Assembly: GCF_026712185.1 (NCBI RefSeq)
Contig: NZ_JAPPUX010000001.1
Coordinates: 1 to 64,000, forward strand
From: Nocardioides pini
GTDB taxonomy: Bacteria > Actinomycetota > Actinomycetes > Propionibacteriales > Nocardioidaceae
Direction: 5' to 3'
Length of the DNA stretch: 64,000 nucleotides
Made by a program: the position numbers and the translations under genes. Below the pieces are notes generated by a model. It did no database searches. It was not told the origin of the DNA and worked only from the letters and a program-made list of their open reading frames with translations. This document shows positions 1-8,482 of this stretch, in pieces. Every line of letters begins with the position of its first letter. Position 1 is the stretch's first letter.

Positions 1-57
1 TCCCGCGGGGAGGTGAGGAAGAAGAAGGCCTCGATCCCGAGGCCGGCACAGGTCTAG
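1..57 (+). CDS. Possible 3' end of a gene cut by the window edge
   Basis: Frame 1 is open from the first base to a TAG at 55-57 and would encode the last 18 residues of a protein ending in RPAQV. The tail is basic (RKKK). Nothing allows a family call. The only other support is a terminator-like hairpin about 75 bases downstream. It could equally be non-coding. Confidence 0.25.
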   Translation, partial: SRGEVRKKKASIPRPAQV

Positions 58-130
58 ATTCCGTTTCAGGGTGTCAAGCAGGTGCCGAACACCTCAGGTC
101 AAGCAGGAACCGGAACTCTTCAGCGGCTCC

Positions 131-164
131 GACTCCCCCGGGGACCCGAGACCCTGGGGGAGTC
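131..164 (+). terminator. Terminator-like hairpin upstream of the hydrolase
   Basis: A perfect 9-bp inverted repeat (GACTCCCCC at 131-139, GGGGGAGTC at 156-164) is followed by a short T-containing stretch. It would end transcription coming from the left edge before the hydrolase at 356. The remaining 165-355 is unassigned and should hold the hydrolase promoter; I see no clear consensus there. Confidence 0.5.
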
Positions 165-355
165 TTCTGCGTCCCGGGCAGGGCTCGCTCCACATCGAGT
201 CCGCAGAACCCCGAGGGGTCAACGGTCCCGAGCGCGGGCGAGACCGATCATCCGTGCCGGCGACCGTCCTCTGTGTCCTGGAAGGGCGGAGACCGGCTCG
301 GGTCGACGAGAACATGTGCTCTCACTTCCGTGACGCGGGGTCCACACTGAGTGTC

Positions 356-1210
356 ATGGCCAATACGTACCGTTCGGCAGCCGGCGCCGAGGCGGTGCGC
401 GACTGGTGCTCCGCTGGACTGGCGAGGTGGGAGCTTCCGCACTCCACACACGAGGTCGACACCTCCCACGGGACGACTCACGTCGTCGCGCTGGGGACGG
501 GGGACGGGGTCTGCGTATACCTGCCCGGCACGAACTTCAACGCCGCGAGCAGCATGACGGTGCTCAGTCAGCTCGCCGACAAGTGTCGGGTCTATGCGGC
601 AGACCTGCCCGGCCAACCGGGCCTGAGTGCGGCACAGCGGCCGCATCCCGAAGTGCCCGGCTATGCCGCCTGGTCGAGGGACCTGATCGCCTGGGTCAGA
701 GAGCGCCACGAACACGGACGCATCGTGCTCGCCGGTCACTCCCGCGGAGCAGCGGTGGCCCTGTCGGCCGAACCGGACAGTGTGCAGGGCCTGGTCCTGC
801 TGGCACCCGCGGGGCTGAGCGAGGTGCGCCCGTCCTTCGCGATGCTACAGGCGACACTGCCGTGGCTCGTCCGGCGCAACAGCGCCGGGTCGAGACGGTT
901 GCTCGAGTACATGTCAGGCCCCACGCACGCGACTGACGATGACCTGGTCGAGTGGATGACCCTCGTGGCTCGGACCTGTCACACGACCGGGGCTCCCGGA
1001 CCACTCCCGGACGACACACTGCTCCGTTGGAGGGGCCGCCAGGTGCTGGTCGCCGTCGGCGAGCATGACGTGTTCTTCCCCGTCAGCAGGCTCCGTGCGC
1101 CATGTCGGTCGATGCTCGGGCGGGAGCCGTTGGTGATACCCGGCGCCGGGCACCTCGTCGTCGACGAGGAGCCCGTCCTCGTGACGGAGCTGGTCGCGAG
1201 CCTGCTCTGA
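356..1210 (+). CDS. Alpha/beta hydrolase
   Basis: A 284-residue cytosolic protein with the alpha/beta-hydrolase fold pattern. The nucleophile elbow GHSRG is at about residues 127-131 (Ser129), an acid is in GEHDVFF near residue 240 and the histidine is in GAGHLVV near residue 268. The LPGTNFN segment near residue 57 probably contributes the oxyanion hole. The frame is open to 71, but the upstream part looks non-coding and contains a hairpin, so I use ATG 356; GTG 353 is equally possible. Substrate unknown: esterase, lactonase or C-C hydrolase are all plausible. It is alone, with a pseudogene on the opposite strand downstream. Confidence 0.8.
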   Translation: MANTYRSAAGAEAVRDWCSAGLARWELPHSTHEVDTSHGTTHVVALGTGDGVCVYLPGTNFNAASSMTVLSQLADKCRVYAADLPGQPGLSAAQRPHPEVPGYAAWSRDLIAWVRERHEHGRIVLAGHSRGAAVALSAEPDSVQGLVLLAPAGLSEVRPSFAMLQATLPWLVRRNSAGSRRLLEYMSGPTHATDDDLVEWMTLVARTCHTTGAPGPLPDDTLLRWRGRQVLVAVGEHDVFFPVSRLRAPCRSMLGREPLVIPGAGHLVVDEEPVLVTELVASLL

Positions 1211-1219
1211 CGGATCGTC

Positions 1220-1490
1220 TCATGCAGGGATCTCCTCGCCTGAGACGATCGCCGTCGCAAGGAGCCGTCCGATCGGAAGGGCCGAGGTGGCTGCCGGAGA
1301 CGGCGCGTTGACCACGTGGAGGGTGCGCTGGGTGCGCCGGAGCATGAAGTCGTGCACGAACGTCCCGTCTGTGAGCACAGCCTGGGCACGTATCCCCGCC
1401 TCCCATGGCACGAGATCGGCCGCAACGAGACCCGGGGCGTACTTTCTGGCACTCGCGCAGGTAGCCGGTCTTCCAGAAGCATCTTGGTAA
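1220..1490 (-). pseudogene. C-terminal remnant of an L-2-hydroxyglutarate oxidase (LhgO-type FAD protein)
   Basis: On the minus strand, ending at the stop 1220-1222, the translation reads YAPGLVAADLVPW, then GIRAQAVLTDGTF, then NAPSPAATSALPIG. This is the characteristic C-terminus of LhgO/DAAO-fold L-2-hydroxyglutarate dehydrogenases (typically LVP..GVRAQAV and NAPSPAATSA). Just upstream, near 1450-1480, the match continues in a different frame (FWKTGYLRE), so there is a frameshift. Beyond about 1490 no FAD-domain sequence remains. The family is about 400 residues long; only about 90 are left. It is a decayed fragment, not a functional gene. Confidence 0.7.
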
Positions 1491-1507
1491 CAGCCCGGAC
1501 GCCATCC

Positions 1508-1547
1508 GCGCGCCCCCGTCCCGAGGGGGGAGGGGACGAGGGCGCGC
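1508..1547. terminator. GC-rich hairpin behind the lhgO remnant
   Basis: The arms at 1508-1522 and 1533-1547 are complementary over 15 bases with one mismatch. The hairpin sits at the point where LhgO similarity stops. It may be a surviving bidirectional terminator, or part of the rearrangement that destroyed the gene. The rest of 1550-1745 shows no recognisable feature. Confidence 0.4.
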
Positions 1548-1745
1548 GCTCGTGGGGTGCGCAGACCGTAGCGAGCCGGGCGGCGCCGGTCAGCCCGCGC
1601 CGCGGCGAAAGAGGCGATCTGAGGCAAACCTTTGCCCGGCGTCCAAGGCTTGGGCAACGTGCGCCCGGCAGCCGTGGCAGGCCGCTGGGTCAGTACCTGC
1701 CTACGGGTCTGGTCGTGCGGGTGTGCCGGGCGTAGCGTCGACGCC

Positions 1746-2075
1746 ATGCGTTGGAAGCTGACCCGCAAGCGCATCGCGGCGGTCATCGCCGGCAGTGCCG
1801 CCCTCACGGCTGGGACGGTGGGTGTGGCGAGCGCGGTGTCCGGCGATGACGACGCTCGGGATCGCCCCATCCCCGCCTCGGAGCTGGAGCAGGCCGAGCG
1901 GGCCGCCCTCGAGGAGACCGGGAGCGGTGAGGTCACCGAGACCGAGGTCGGTGACGAGGAGAGCCGGTACGAGGTCGAGGTGACGCTGCAGGACGGCACG
2001 CAGGTCGACGTGCAGCTCGACGAGGATTTCCGGGTCGTGGGGACCGAGCGGGACGGTACCGACTCGGACGACTGA
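1746..2075 (+). CDS. Exported PepSY-like domain protein
   Basis: 109 residues starting MRWKLTRKR, then a hydrophobic stretch and an A-S-A type cleavage region near residue 29: a Sec signal peptide or N-terminal anchor. The mature part is very acidic and ends with an EVEVTLQDGTQVDVQLDEDF segment. This is the beta-strand pattern of PepSY domains, in which a helix (residues 45-58, rich in Glu) precedes the sheet. PepSY domains are often extracytoplasmic and are proposed to inhibit peptidases. The frame is open upstream, but only this ATG gives a signal peptide. Confidence 0.7.
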   Translation: MRWKLTRKRIAAVIAGSAALTAGTVGVASAVSGDDDARDRPIPASELEQAERAALEETGSGEVTETEVGDEESRYEVEVTLQDGTQVDVQLDEDFRVVGTERDGTDSDD

Positions 2076-2216
2076 CCGACCGCCCGTGACGCCCACCCCG
2101 CCCCGTCTCGGGTGCGGCTGAGTCTGGTCCGAAGGGGTTCTGGGTACTGTGCCTCGAAGACGTCGGGACCAGGTGGCAGTCGGCCTCCGGTCCGAGACGT
2201 CGGGCAGGCGGATGGC

Positions 2217-2804
2217 GTGGACCCGCTCCCGGCGACCGCCCAGGCGCTGGAGCTGCTGGGCGCGTCCGGTGACGAGGACGTCGGTGCCCGGATGGCGTGG
2301 CTCTCCGAAGCCGCCGCCGATGCCGTTCCGGAGGCCGGCGCCGTGGCGATCTGGTTCGCCGACGAGGACCTCACGCTGGCGTACGTCGCGCGGCACGGCG
2401 ACGGGTCGCGTCATGTCGTCCATCCCGTGATGCGCTCCAGCCTGGCCGTGGCGATGGCAACGCCGACGAGGCTCATCTCGGTCGTCACGGTGTACTCGCG
2501 GCACACCGACGCGTTCGCCGGCCGCGTCGCCGCTCTCGAACGCGCGCTGGGCGCCGTTCGGGGAGCGTCCGTGGCGGACCACGACCTGGCGTTCGATGCC
2601 CGCCGGCGCGCCGAGCTCGCACCCACCCGGCTCCGCAGTCGCATGGTGATCGACACCGCCCTCGGGTTGCTCATGGGAAGTCGGGGGCTCAGCCTCGACG
2701 AGGCTGAGGAGTGGCTCGAGCGGATGTCGCGGTCCGACGGGCGCACCGCCCTCGAGGTGGCCACCCAGGTGGTCGCCGCCCACCGCGGCCCCGGTCAGGA
2801 CTAG
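2217..2804 (+). CDS. GAF and ANTAR domain regulator
   Basis: About 195 residues. The N-terminal two thirds has the alternating strand/helix pattern of a GAF sensor (AVAIWFADEDLTLAYVARHG) and the C-terminus is an ANTAR RNA-binding domain (about residues 140-185: MVIDTALGLLMGSRGLSLDEA). ANTAR proteins act as antiterminators on nascent mRNA, normally when a sensor domain is activated. The start is uncertain: GTG 2217 begins the plausible domain, but the frame is open to GTG 2112. A second protein of this architecture is at 54877. Confidence 0.8.
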   Translation: MDPLPATAQALELLGASGDEDVGARMAWLSEAAADAVPEAGAVAIWFADEDLTLAYVARHGDGSRHVVHPVMRSSLAVAMATPTRLISVVTVYSRHTDAFAGRVAALERALGAVRGASVADHDLAFDARRRAELAPTRLRSRMVIDTALGLLMGSRGLSLDEAEEWLERMSRSDGRTALEVATQVVAAHRGPGQD

Positions 2805-2881
2805 GTGCCCGCCGACGCGGCCCGGCGCGAGCTCCGCGCTACGGTGGCACGAAGGCGAAGTCTGCGACAGGGGGCGTCGAG

Positions 2882-3622
2882 GTGAGCGAGGAAGACGTGT
2901 ACCCGGACGCGGACCGGGCGGCCGTGGACGACGAGCCGGCGCCGTCGGAGCGGGTCCCGCTCAGTCGCGAACGGATCGTCTCGGCGGCACTGGACTTCAT
3001 CGACGCCAACGGCCTGCCCGGCCTGACCATGCGTCGGCTGGGGGAGCAGCTCGGGGTCGAGGCCATGTCGCTGTACCGGTACGTGCCCAGCAAGGAGGAC
3101 CTGCTCGACGCGGTCGTCGAGTCCCTCGTGGCCGACGTCCGCAGCGACGACGTCGTCCTGGGCGCACCTCGAGACGGTTGGCAGGACTTCCTCCAGCGCC
3201 TCGCCCACGGGGTCAGGCGCATGGCGCTGGCGCACCCCAAGGCGTTCCCGCTCGTCGCCTCCCGGCCGGCCGAGGCGCCCTGGCTGCGGCCGCCGCTGCG
3301 CAGCCTGGAGATGGTGGAGACCTTCCTGTCCGGCCTCATCGAGGAGGGGTTCAGCGACGAGGCCGCCGTCGACGGCTACCGCGCCTACACCAGCTTCCTC
3401 CTCGGCCACCTGCTGCTCGAGGTGGCCGTCCACGGCGCCGACGTCGGCCCGCTCGACGTGCTCGACGACCAGACCGGCGAGCCCGGGACGTCGCACCACC
3501 CCACGGTCGCGCGCCTGCGCGACCCGCTGTCGCAGGACCGGTCGGCGGTCGAGTTCGAGGAGGCCCTCGAAGCGCTGCTCGACCGGATGACGGTCAGCCG
3601 CAACGAGCACCTGGCCGACTGA
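2882..3622 (+). CDS. TetR/AcrR family transcriptional repressor with TetR_C-type ligand domain
   Basis: 246 residues from GTG 2882, which has a purine-rich GGGGGCG stretch upstream. The helix-turn-helix is at about residues 25-70: RERIVSAALDFIDANG, then LTMRRLGEQLGVEAMSLYRYV, typical of the TetR class. The C-terminal domain resembles the tetracycline-repressor-like group (TetR_C_1) and would bind a small molecule. It is followed by a small hairpin and then the 3768 operon, which it might control through the palindrome at 3681; that link is inference. Confidence 0.85.
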   Translation: MSEEDVYPDADRAAVDDEPAPSERVPLSRERIVSAALDFIDANGLPGLTMRRLGEQLGVEAMSLYRYVPSKEDLLDAVVESLVADVRSDDVVLGAPRDGWQDFLQRLAHGVRRMALAHPKAFPLVASRPAEAPWLRPPLRSLEMVETFLSGLIEEGFSDEAAVDGYRAYTSFLLGHLLLEVAVHGADVGPLDVLDDQTGEPGTSHHPTVARLRDPLSQDRSAVEFEEALEALLDRMTVSRNEHLAD

Positions 3623-3627
3623 GTAGA

Positions 3628-3645
3628 ACCCCCCCTTGCGGGGGT
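3628..3645 (+). terminator. Short hairpin after the TetR gene
   Basis: ACCCCC at 3628-3633 pairs with GGGGGT at 3640-3645 across a 6-base loop, six bases behind the stop codon. Weak and without a T-run. Confidence 0.35.
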
Positions 3646-3680
3646 ACGGACCGCATGGCCCTCTGGGACGTGGGTACGGC

Positions 3681-3691
3681 TTACAACGTAA
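3681..3691. promoter_or_regulatory. Palindrome TTACAACGTAA, possible operator
   Basis: TTAC-AAC-GTAA is a perfect 4-bp dyad around a 3-base centre, AT-rich in a GC-rich background, 77 bases ahead of the MscS-like gene and downstream of a TetR gene. Such dyads are commonly bound by TetR-family proteins. No experiment or conserved site supports it here. Confidence 0.35.
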
Positions 3692-3767
3692 ACCACTCAC
3701 CCATGCGGCGTCAGCCTGCGTCCTCTCCCCGTGCCGGGACGCAGCCGCGGCCGCGGACGGAGGACAC

Positions 3768-4595
3768 ATGAAAGACGCACTGCGTGACGGCTTGAGCACG
3801 ATCGCCGAGTTCGTGCCCAAGCTCGTCCTGTTCCTGGTCATCCTGATCGTCGGCATCATCATCGCCAAGGTCATCGCCAAGGCCCTGAACGCACTGCTCG
3901 AGAAGGCCGGCTTCGACCGGGCGGTCGAGCGGGGTGGCATCAGGCGAGCCCTGTCGAACTCGACGATGGACGCCAGCGACATCGTCGCCAAGCTCATCTA
4001 CTACACGCTGCTGCTGTTCGTGCTGCAGCTCGCCTTCGGCGTCTTCGGCGCCAACCCGATCAGCCGCCTCATCGAGGACGTGATCCGCTTCCTGCCCAGC
4101 CTGGTCGTCGCGATCATCATCCTCGTCGTGGCCGCCTCGATCGCCGCTGCGGTCAAGGGACTCGTCGAGAACATGATCGGCGGGCTCTCCTACGGCAAGG
4201 CGCTCGCCAACATCGCCTCCGGCTTCATCCTCTTCCTCGGTGTCATCGCGGCGCTCAACCAGGTCGGCGTGGCCACCACGGTCACCACCCCGGTGCTCAT
4301 CGCCATCCTGGCCACCATCGCCGGCGTGATCGTCGTCGGCGTCGGCGGCGGGCTCATCCGCCCCATGCAGCAGCGGTGGGAGGGCTACCTGACAACCGCC
4401 GAGCGCGAGGCGCCCCGCATGAAGGCGCACGCCGACGGCGCGCCGTCGGTGCGTGAGCAGGCGAGGTCCGCTGCCCAGGACATGTCGTACTCCAGCAGCA
4501 GCAGCACCAACGGGACCACCGGGACCACGGGCAGCACCGCGGTCTACGACCAGACCGCCGACGCGGGCCACGACGCCACGCCGCGCCAGTACTGA
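3768..4595 (+). CDS. Small MscS-like membrane protein (conserved TM helix type)
   Basis: 275 residues. It has about five transmembrane helices: residues 13-38 (VPKLVLFLVILIVGIIIAKV), around 75-90, 108-130, 145-165 and 175-205. The arrangement matches the small mechanosensitive-channel relatives that contain repeated conserved TM helices but lack the cytoplasmic beta domain of true MscS. The tail from residue 215 is soluble and low-complexity, rich in Ser, Thr and Gly. It is first in an operon with a PRC-barrel protein and a second membrane protein, so a role in envelope or osmotic stress is likely. Confidence 0.75.
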   Translation: MKDALRDGLSTIAEFVPKLVLFLVILIVGIIIAKVIAKALNALLEKAGFDRAVERGGIRRALSNSTMDASDIVAKLIYYTLLLFVLQLAFGVFGANPISRLIEDVIRFLPSLVVAIIILVVAASIAAAVKGLVENMIGGLSYGKALANIASGFILFLGVIAALNQVGVATTVTTPVLIAILATIAGVIVVGVGGGLIRPMQQRWEGYLTTAEREAPRMKAHADGAPSVREQARSAAQDMSYSSSSSTNGTTGTTGSTAVYDQTADAGHDATPRQY

Positions 4596-4671
4596 CCACC
4601 ACAGACCCATCCACCAGGCAGGCCGACCGCTACCGGGCGGCCCGCGACGATCCCCCCAAGGAGAACGAAAG

Positions 4672-5484
4672 ATGGACACCAACGACCACGGCCGCTACAT
4701 CGGCCAGACGCTCTACTCCAGCGACGACGAGAAGGTCGGCAAGATCGGGCAGGTCTACCTGGACGACGACACCGACCGTCCCGAGTTCGTCACCGTCAAC
4801 ACCGGCCTCTTCGGCATGAACGAGTCCTTCGTCCCGGCCGCGAACGCCGACGTCACCGGCGACGGCGTGCGCGTCCCCTTCACCAAGGACCAGATCAAGG
4901 ACGCCCCCAACGTCGACGTCGATGGCGGCCACCTCGACCAGGGCGAGGAGCAGCGGCTCTACCAGCACTACGGCATGACCTACTCGGAACGCTCCAGCGA
5001 CTCGGGCCTGCCCGCCGACGGCACCGGCACCTACACCGGTGCCGGGACGGGCACCGCGGGCACGACCGGTGAGGGCCATGACACGTCGGGTCCGAACACC
5101 GACGAGGCGATGACCCGCTCGGAGGAGCGTCTCGACGTCGGTACGACGTCCCAGGAGGCCGGGCGCGCCCGGTTGCGCAAGTACGTGACCACCGAGCAGG
5201 AGACCGTCACCGTCCCGGTGAAGAAGGAGCGGGCCGTCCTCGAGACGGAGCCGATCACCGGGGAGAACCGCGACGAGGCGCTGGGCGGGCCGGCCATCTC
5301 GGAGGAGGAGCACGAGGTCGTGCTGCAGGAGGAGCGCGCGGTGGTGGGCAAGACCACGGAGCCGGTCGAGCGGGTCCGCCTGGGCACCGAGACCGTCACC
5401 GACGAGGAGACCGTCACCGAGGAGGTCCGCAAGGAGCACATCGAGGCGGAGGGCGAGGTCGACGACCGACGGGCGGACCGGTGA
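4672..5484 (+). CDS. PRC-barrel and DUF2382 (YsnF/AvaK) stress protein
   Basis: 270 residues from ATG 4672, preceded by AAGGAGAACGAAAG (good ribosome site). The N-terminus (about 5-80: IGQTLYSSDDEKVGKIGQVY) is a PRC-barrel. A Gly/Thr-rich linker spans 110-150. The C-terminus (about 160-255) is DUF2382, with VTVPVKKERAVLETEPI and EERAVVGKTTEPVERVRL repeats. This fusion is common in actinobacterial general-stress loci. It overlaps the next gene by 4 bases (GTGA). Confidence 0.88.
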   Translation: MDTNDHGRYIGQTLYSSDDEKVGKIGQVYLDDDTDRPEFVTVNTGLFGMNESFVPAANADVTGDGVRVPFTKDQIKDAPNVDVDGGHLDQGEEQRLYQHYGMTYSERSSDSGLPADGTGTYTGAGTGTAGTTGEGHDTSGPNTDEAMTRSEERLDVGTTSQEAGRARLRKYVTTEQETVTVPVKKERAVLETEPITGENRDEALGGPAISEEEHEVVLQEERAVVGKTTEPVERVRLGTETVTDEETVTEEVRKEHIEAEGEVDDRRADR

Positions 5485-6140
5485 GCACCAGCGCCGACCA
5501 CCCCCGCCACGACGGCCACGACACGAGCCGGGTCGACGTCGACGGCGCACGCGACGCGGACCGCGACGGCGTACCGGACCGGCGCACGGTCGTGGCACGC
5601 GAGAAGGAGGAGCACGGCGGCATCAAGTGGGGCTCGGCCTTCTTCGGCTGGCTCACGGCTGCCGGCACGGCGATCCTCGTCACCGCGCTCCTCAGCGCGA
5701 TCGGGACTGCCGTGGGCCTGGGCGCACTGTCGGGCCCGCAGCAGGCCGAGCGCGAGGCGACGCAGAACGCCGAGACCGTCGGCATCGTCGGCGCGGTGGC
5801 CCTGCTGGTGATCCTCTTCGTGGCCTACTACGCCGGCGGCTACGTCGCCGGGCGGATGGCGCGCTTCGACGGGGCCAAGCAGGGCATCGCCGTGTGGCTG
5901 TGGGCTCTCGTCATCGCCATCCTGGTGGCGGTGGTGGTGGCCGTCGCGGGCAGTGAGTACAACGTGCTCTCGCAGCTGAACAGCCTGCCCCGCCTGCCGG
6001 TCAGCGAGGGCGACCTCGCCACCGGAGGGATCATCACGGCAGTCGCCGCGGTGGTGGCCAGCCTCGGCGGAGCGATCCTCGGCGGCCTGGCCGGGATGCG
6101 GTTCCACCGCAAGGTCGACCGCACCGGCCTGGGCGCCTGA
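5481..6140 (+). CDS. Four-TM membrane protein of the stress operon
   Basis: 219 residues, GTG start inside the stop of the PRC-barrel gene, so translation is probably coupled. A charged Asp/Arg/His-rich N-terminus (1-45) is followed by hydrophobic segments at about 50-75, 98-120, 130-155 and 180-205. The last segment has Gly-rich GGAILGGLAGMRFHRK. It resembles the small TIGR04086/YrzE-like membrane proteins often found with PRC-barrel genes. Function unknown. Confidence 0.7.
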   Translation: MSTSADHPRHDGHDTSRVDVDGARDADRDGVPDRRTVVAREKEEHGGIKWGSAFFGWLTAAGTAILVTALLSAIGTAVGLGALSGPQQAEREATQNAETVGIVGAVALLVILFVAYYAGGYVAGRMARFDGAKQGIAVWLWALVIAILVAVVVAVAGSEYNVLSQLNSLPRLPVSEGDLATGGIITAVAAVVASLGGAILGGLAGMRFHRKVDRTGLGA

Positions 6141-6150
6141 CCTCGGCACG

Positions 6151-6186
6151 AGCCGCCCGCCCCTCCGGATGGAGGGGCGGGCGGCT
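6151..6186. terminator. Bidirectional terminator, perfect 16-bp stem
   Basis: AGCCGCCCGCCCCTCC (6151-6166) pairs perfectly with 6171-6186 around a 4-base GGAT loop. It lies between two convergent genes (stops at 6140 and 6214), so it should serve both strands. Confidence 0.85.
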
Positions 6187-6213
6187 CTGCGTCGGGGACC
6201 GCCCGCTCCGACG

Positions 6214-8406
6214 TCAGCGCGCGTAGCGCCGGGCCACCACCGCCTGCTGGTCGACGGGTGTGCCGCGCTGGATCGTCCAGGCCAGCCGGACCAGCCCGGC
6301 GTGCGACCACGTGAGCGGGGTGGCGGCGCGGGTCCCCTCGCCCGCGGCGCAGCAGGCCTCGCCGGTGGGCGGCCGGCCGTCCCAGACCTGCTCGGAGATG
6401 AGGTCGCTCGTACCGGCGGCCGCGGCCATGGCGGCGAGGTAGGGCGTGGCGTCCTGCCCGGCGGTGACGGCGTACTCGCCGCGCTCCCCGGTCAGCAGCG
6501 GCCAGAGGCGACCGAGCGTCGTGCCGGTGTCGTCCTCGGTGATGTCCCACTGCCCGCCGTCGCGCGTCTCGCCGTACCCGTCGAAGCTGAAGCGGTGCCA
6601 GAACGGCCCGTTGGGCGTCTCGACCCGCAGGTCCGCGTCCACCACCGACAGCGTGGACAGCACGTCGGGGTCGTCCGGCTGCTCGAGCCCCAGACGGACC
6701 AGGTCGAGGAAGCTGGGGTCGACCACGCGTCGCTGGTCGACGTCGGAGGGGCCACCGTCGCCGATGCCGTACTCCGTGCCGCGGTCGGGACGACCGTCCT
6801 TGGTGATCCGCAGGTAGTAGGGGTCGTCGCTGAGCGGCCCGGTGGTGGTGCGGGTCCACTGCTTGACCTTCGACTGCCAGCGGTCGGCCAGTCGCAGCCA
6901 GCGGCGCGCGGACGCGCGGTCGCCGTTCTTCCGGGCGATGTCGGCGGCGCACACCAGCCCGGCGACCTGCGTGGCGATCGAGTTCGGGGAGTAGCCGGAC
7001 TGGTTCTCCCACCGCTCCTGCGGGGAGTACGGCGCCCGCCGTCCGGTCTCCTCGTCGCGGAAGCGCACGAGGAAGTCCGCCGCCCGCTTCACGCTGCGGT
7101 AGGTGCGCGGTCCGTCGCGGCCGACCAGCCGGGCGAGCACGATCGGCAGCGCCACCTCGTCGAGCTGCAGCTCAGACCAGACCGGCGTCCCCTCGACGTC
7201 GGAGTTCTGCGGGAAGGACCCGTCGGGCAGCTGCTGCACGCCGAAGAGCCAGTCGACCGTGCGGCGCGCGGCCGCCCTGTCGCCCATCGCCCACAGCGCG
7301 GTGCCGAACTGGTAGGAGTCGCGCGACCACACGAGGTGGTAGGCGCCGGACGGGGACGAGAGGTCCTCGACCTCGTCGCCCCACACCCACGGGGCGGACG
7401 GCGAGGCCACGAGGGCGCCCGGGTTGAGCTTGTCCTCCGCGGCGGCCAGCACGAGGGCCGACGCGAGGTAGGCGCGGCGGACGGTCGCCGCGCTGTCCGG
7501 CACCGCCCGGAGCGTGCGCAGGTAGCGGTGCCACCCGCGGTCGTAGCGGGCAGCCGTGCGGCTCGCGCCCGCGTGGAGGCCCGCCCGGGCGGTGCGCTGC
7601 GCGTCCGCGCCGCTGCGGCCGTAGCCGAGCACCAGCGTCGCGCGCTGCTCACCGGCGAGCCCGGTCACGCCGGAGACCCGGCCGGTCTGGACGACGTTGC
7701 CGGGGCCGGCCGCGCGGCCGCCCTCGTCGAGGCGCTGGTCGCCCTCGAGGTCGGTCCACCCGTCGTCGCGACCGAGCAGGCCGGTGGTGCTCCGGCCGAG
7801 GCGGGGGCGTGCGACGAGGGCCGACGCGACGCCCGCCTTCGCGTCGGTCGCCACGAGCGCACCACGCGTCGCGCGGCCGCGGTCGTCCATGCCGGAGTTG
7901 GCCAGCGCCGGGTCGTGGACGGCGTACAGCCGGTAGCTGCCGCCGTCGAGCGACTCGAGGCGGACGCGGACGACGAGCGCGTCACGGCGCGGGTCGGTGA
8001 CGTACGTCTTGGTGATCCGGTAGCGGCCGGAGGTGGCGGTGCCGACCTGCTGGAAGCGGAGGCTGCGCTCGTCGGGACGCGTCGTGACCACGTCGACGTC
8101 CTCGGTCTCGCGGTCGGTGAACGTGCGGCCGTCGGTCACGACGAGCTCGAGGCTGCGGGTGCTCGGCGTCGACAGGTCGGGGTAGAACACCTCGCTGACC
8201 CGCCCGTCCTGGAGCGTGAACCACACGTTGCTCCGCCGGGTGCGGGCCGTGCCGAAGCCCGCCTTGTCGGCCTCGGTCCACGTGCTCTTCGCGCCGCGGT
8301 CGGGGGCCGCGCGCTCGGCCGCTCCGGCGCTGGCGCCCGGGGACGGGGCCAGGGTGGCCACGGCGAGGGAGAGGGCGATCGGACCGATGAGCACGCGCAG
8401 CGACAT
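6214..8406 (-). CDS. Secreted GH15 glucoamylase/glucodextranase-like protein
   Basis: 730 residues with a signal peptide (hydrophobic residues 5-22, cleavage near ASA/GAA) and a GGAGG ribosome site. Residues about 35-270 match the beta-sandwich N-domain of glucodextranase-type GH15 enzymes, and about 290-700 the (alpha/alpha)6 barrel (VWSRDSYQFGTALWAMGD, QERWENQSGYSPNSIATQV). Glu in QERWENQSGYS is the expected general acid. Near the C-terminus the conserved motif reads TPLTWSHAGLVRLAW. The family's general base, a Glu in or next to this motif, appears to be Gly here. Expected activity: release of glucose from alpha-glucans outside the cell, unless that loss inactivates it. Confidence 0.85.
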   Translation of the reverse strand: MSLRVLIGPIALSLAVATLAPSPGASAGAAERAAPDRGAKSTWTEADKAGFGTARTRRSNVWFTLQDGRVSEVFYPDLSTPSTRSLELVVTDGRTFTDRETEDVDVVTTRPDERSLRFQQVGTATSGRYRITKTYVTDPRRDALVVRVRLESLDGGSYRLYAVHDPALANSGMDDRGRATRGALVATDAKAGVASALVARPRLGRSTTGLLGRDDGWTDLEGDQRLDEGGRAAGPGNVVQTGRVSGVTGLAGEQRATLVLGYGRSGADAQRTARAGLHAGASRTAARYDRGWHRYLRTLRAVPDSAATVRRAYLASALVLAAAEDKLNPGALVASPSAPWVWGDEVEDLSSPSGAYHLVWSRDSYQFGTALWAMGDRAAARRTVDWLFGVQQLPDGSFPQNSDVEGTPVWSELQLDEVALPIVLARLVGRDGPRTYRSVKRAADFLVRFRDEETGRRAPYSPQERWENQSGYSPNSIATQVAGLVCAADIARKNGDRASARRWLRLADRWQSKVKQWTRTTTGPLSDDPYYLRITKDGRPDRGTEYGIGDGGPSDVDQRRVVDPSFLDLVRLGLEQPDDPDVLSTLSVVDADLRVETPNGPFWHRFSFDGYGETRDGGQWDITEDDTGTTLGRLWPLLTGERGEYAVTAGQDATPYLAAMAAAAGTSDLISEQVWDGRPPTGEACCAAGEGTRAATPLTWSHAGLVRLAWTIQRGTPVDQQAVVARRYAR

Positions 8407-8482
8407 GGGAGCCTCCGAGATGGGTTCCCCCCGTCGTACTCCCGCGACACGACGCGGACCACACCCCGGCGGGTACGACGCC

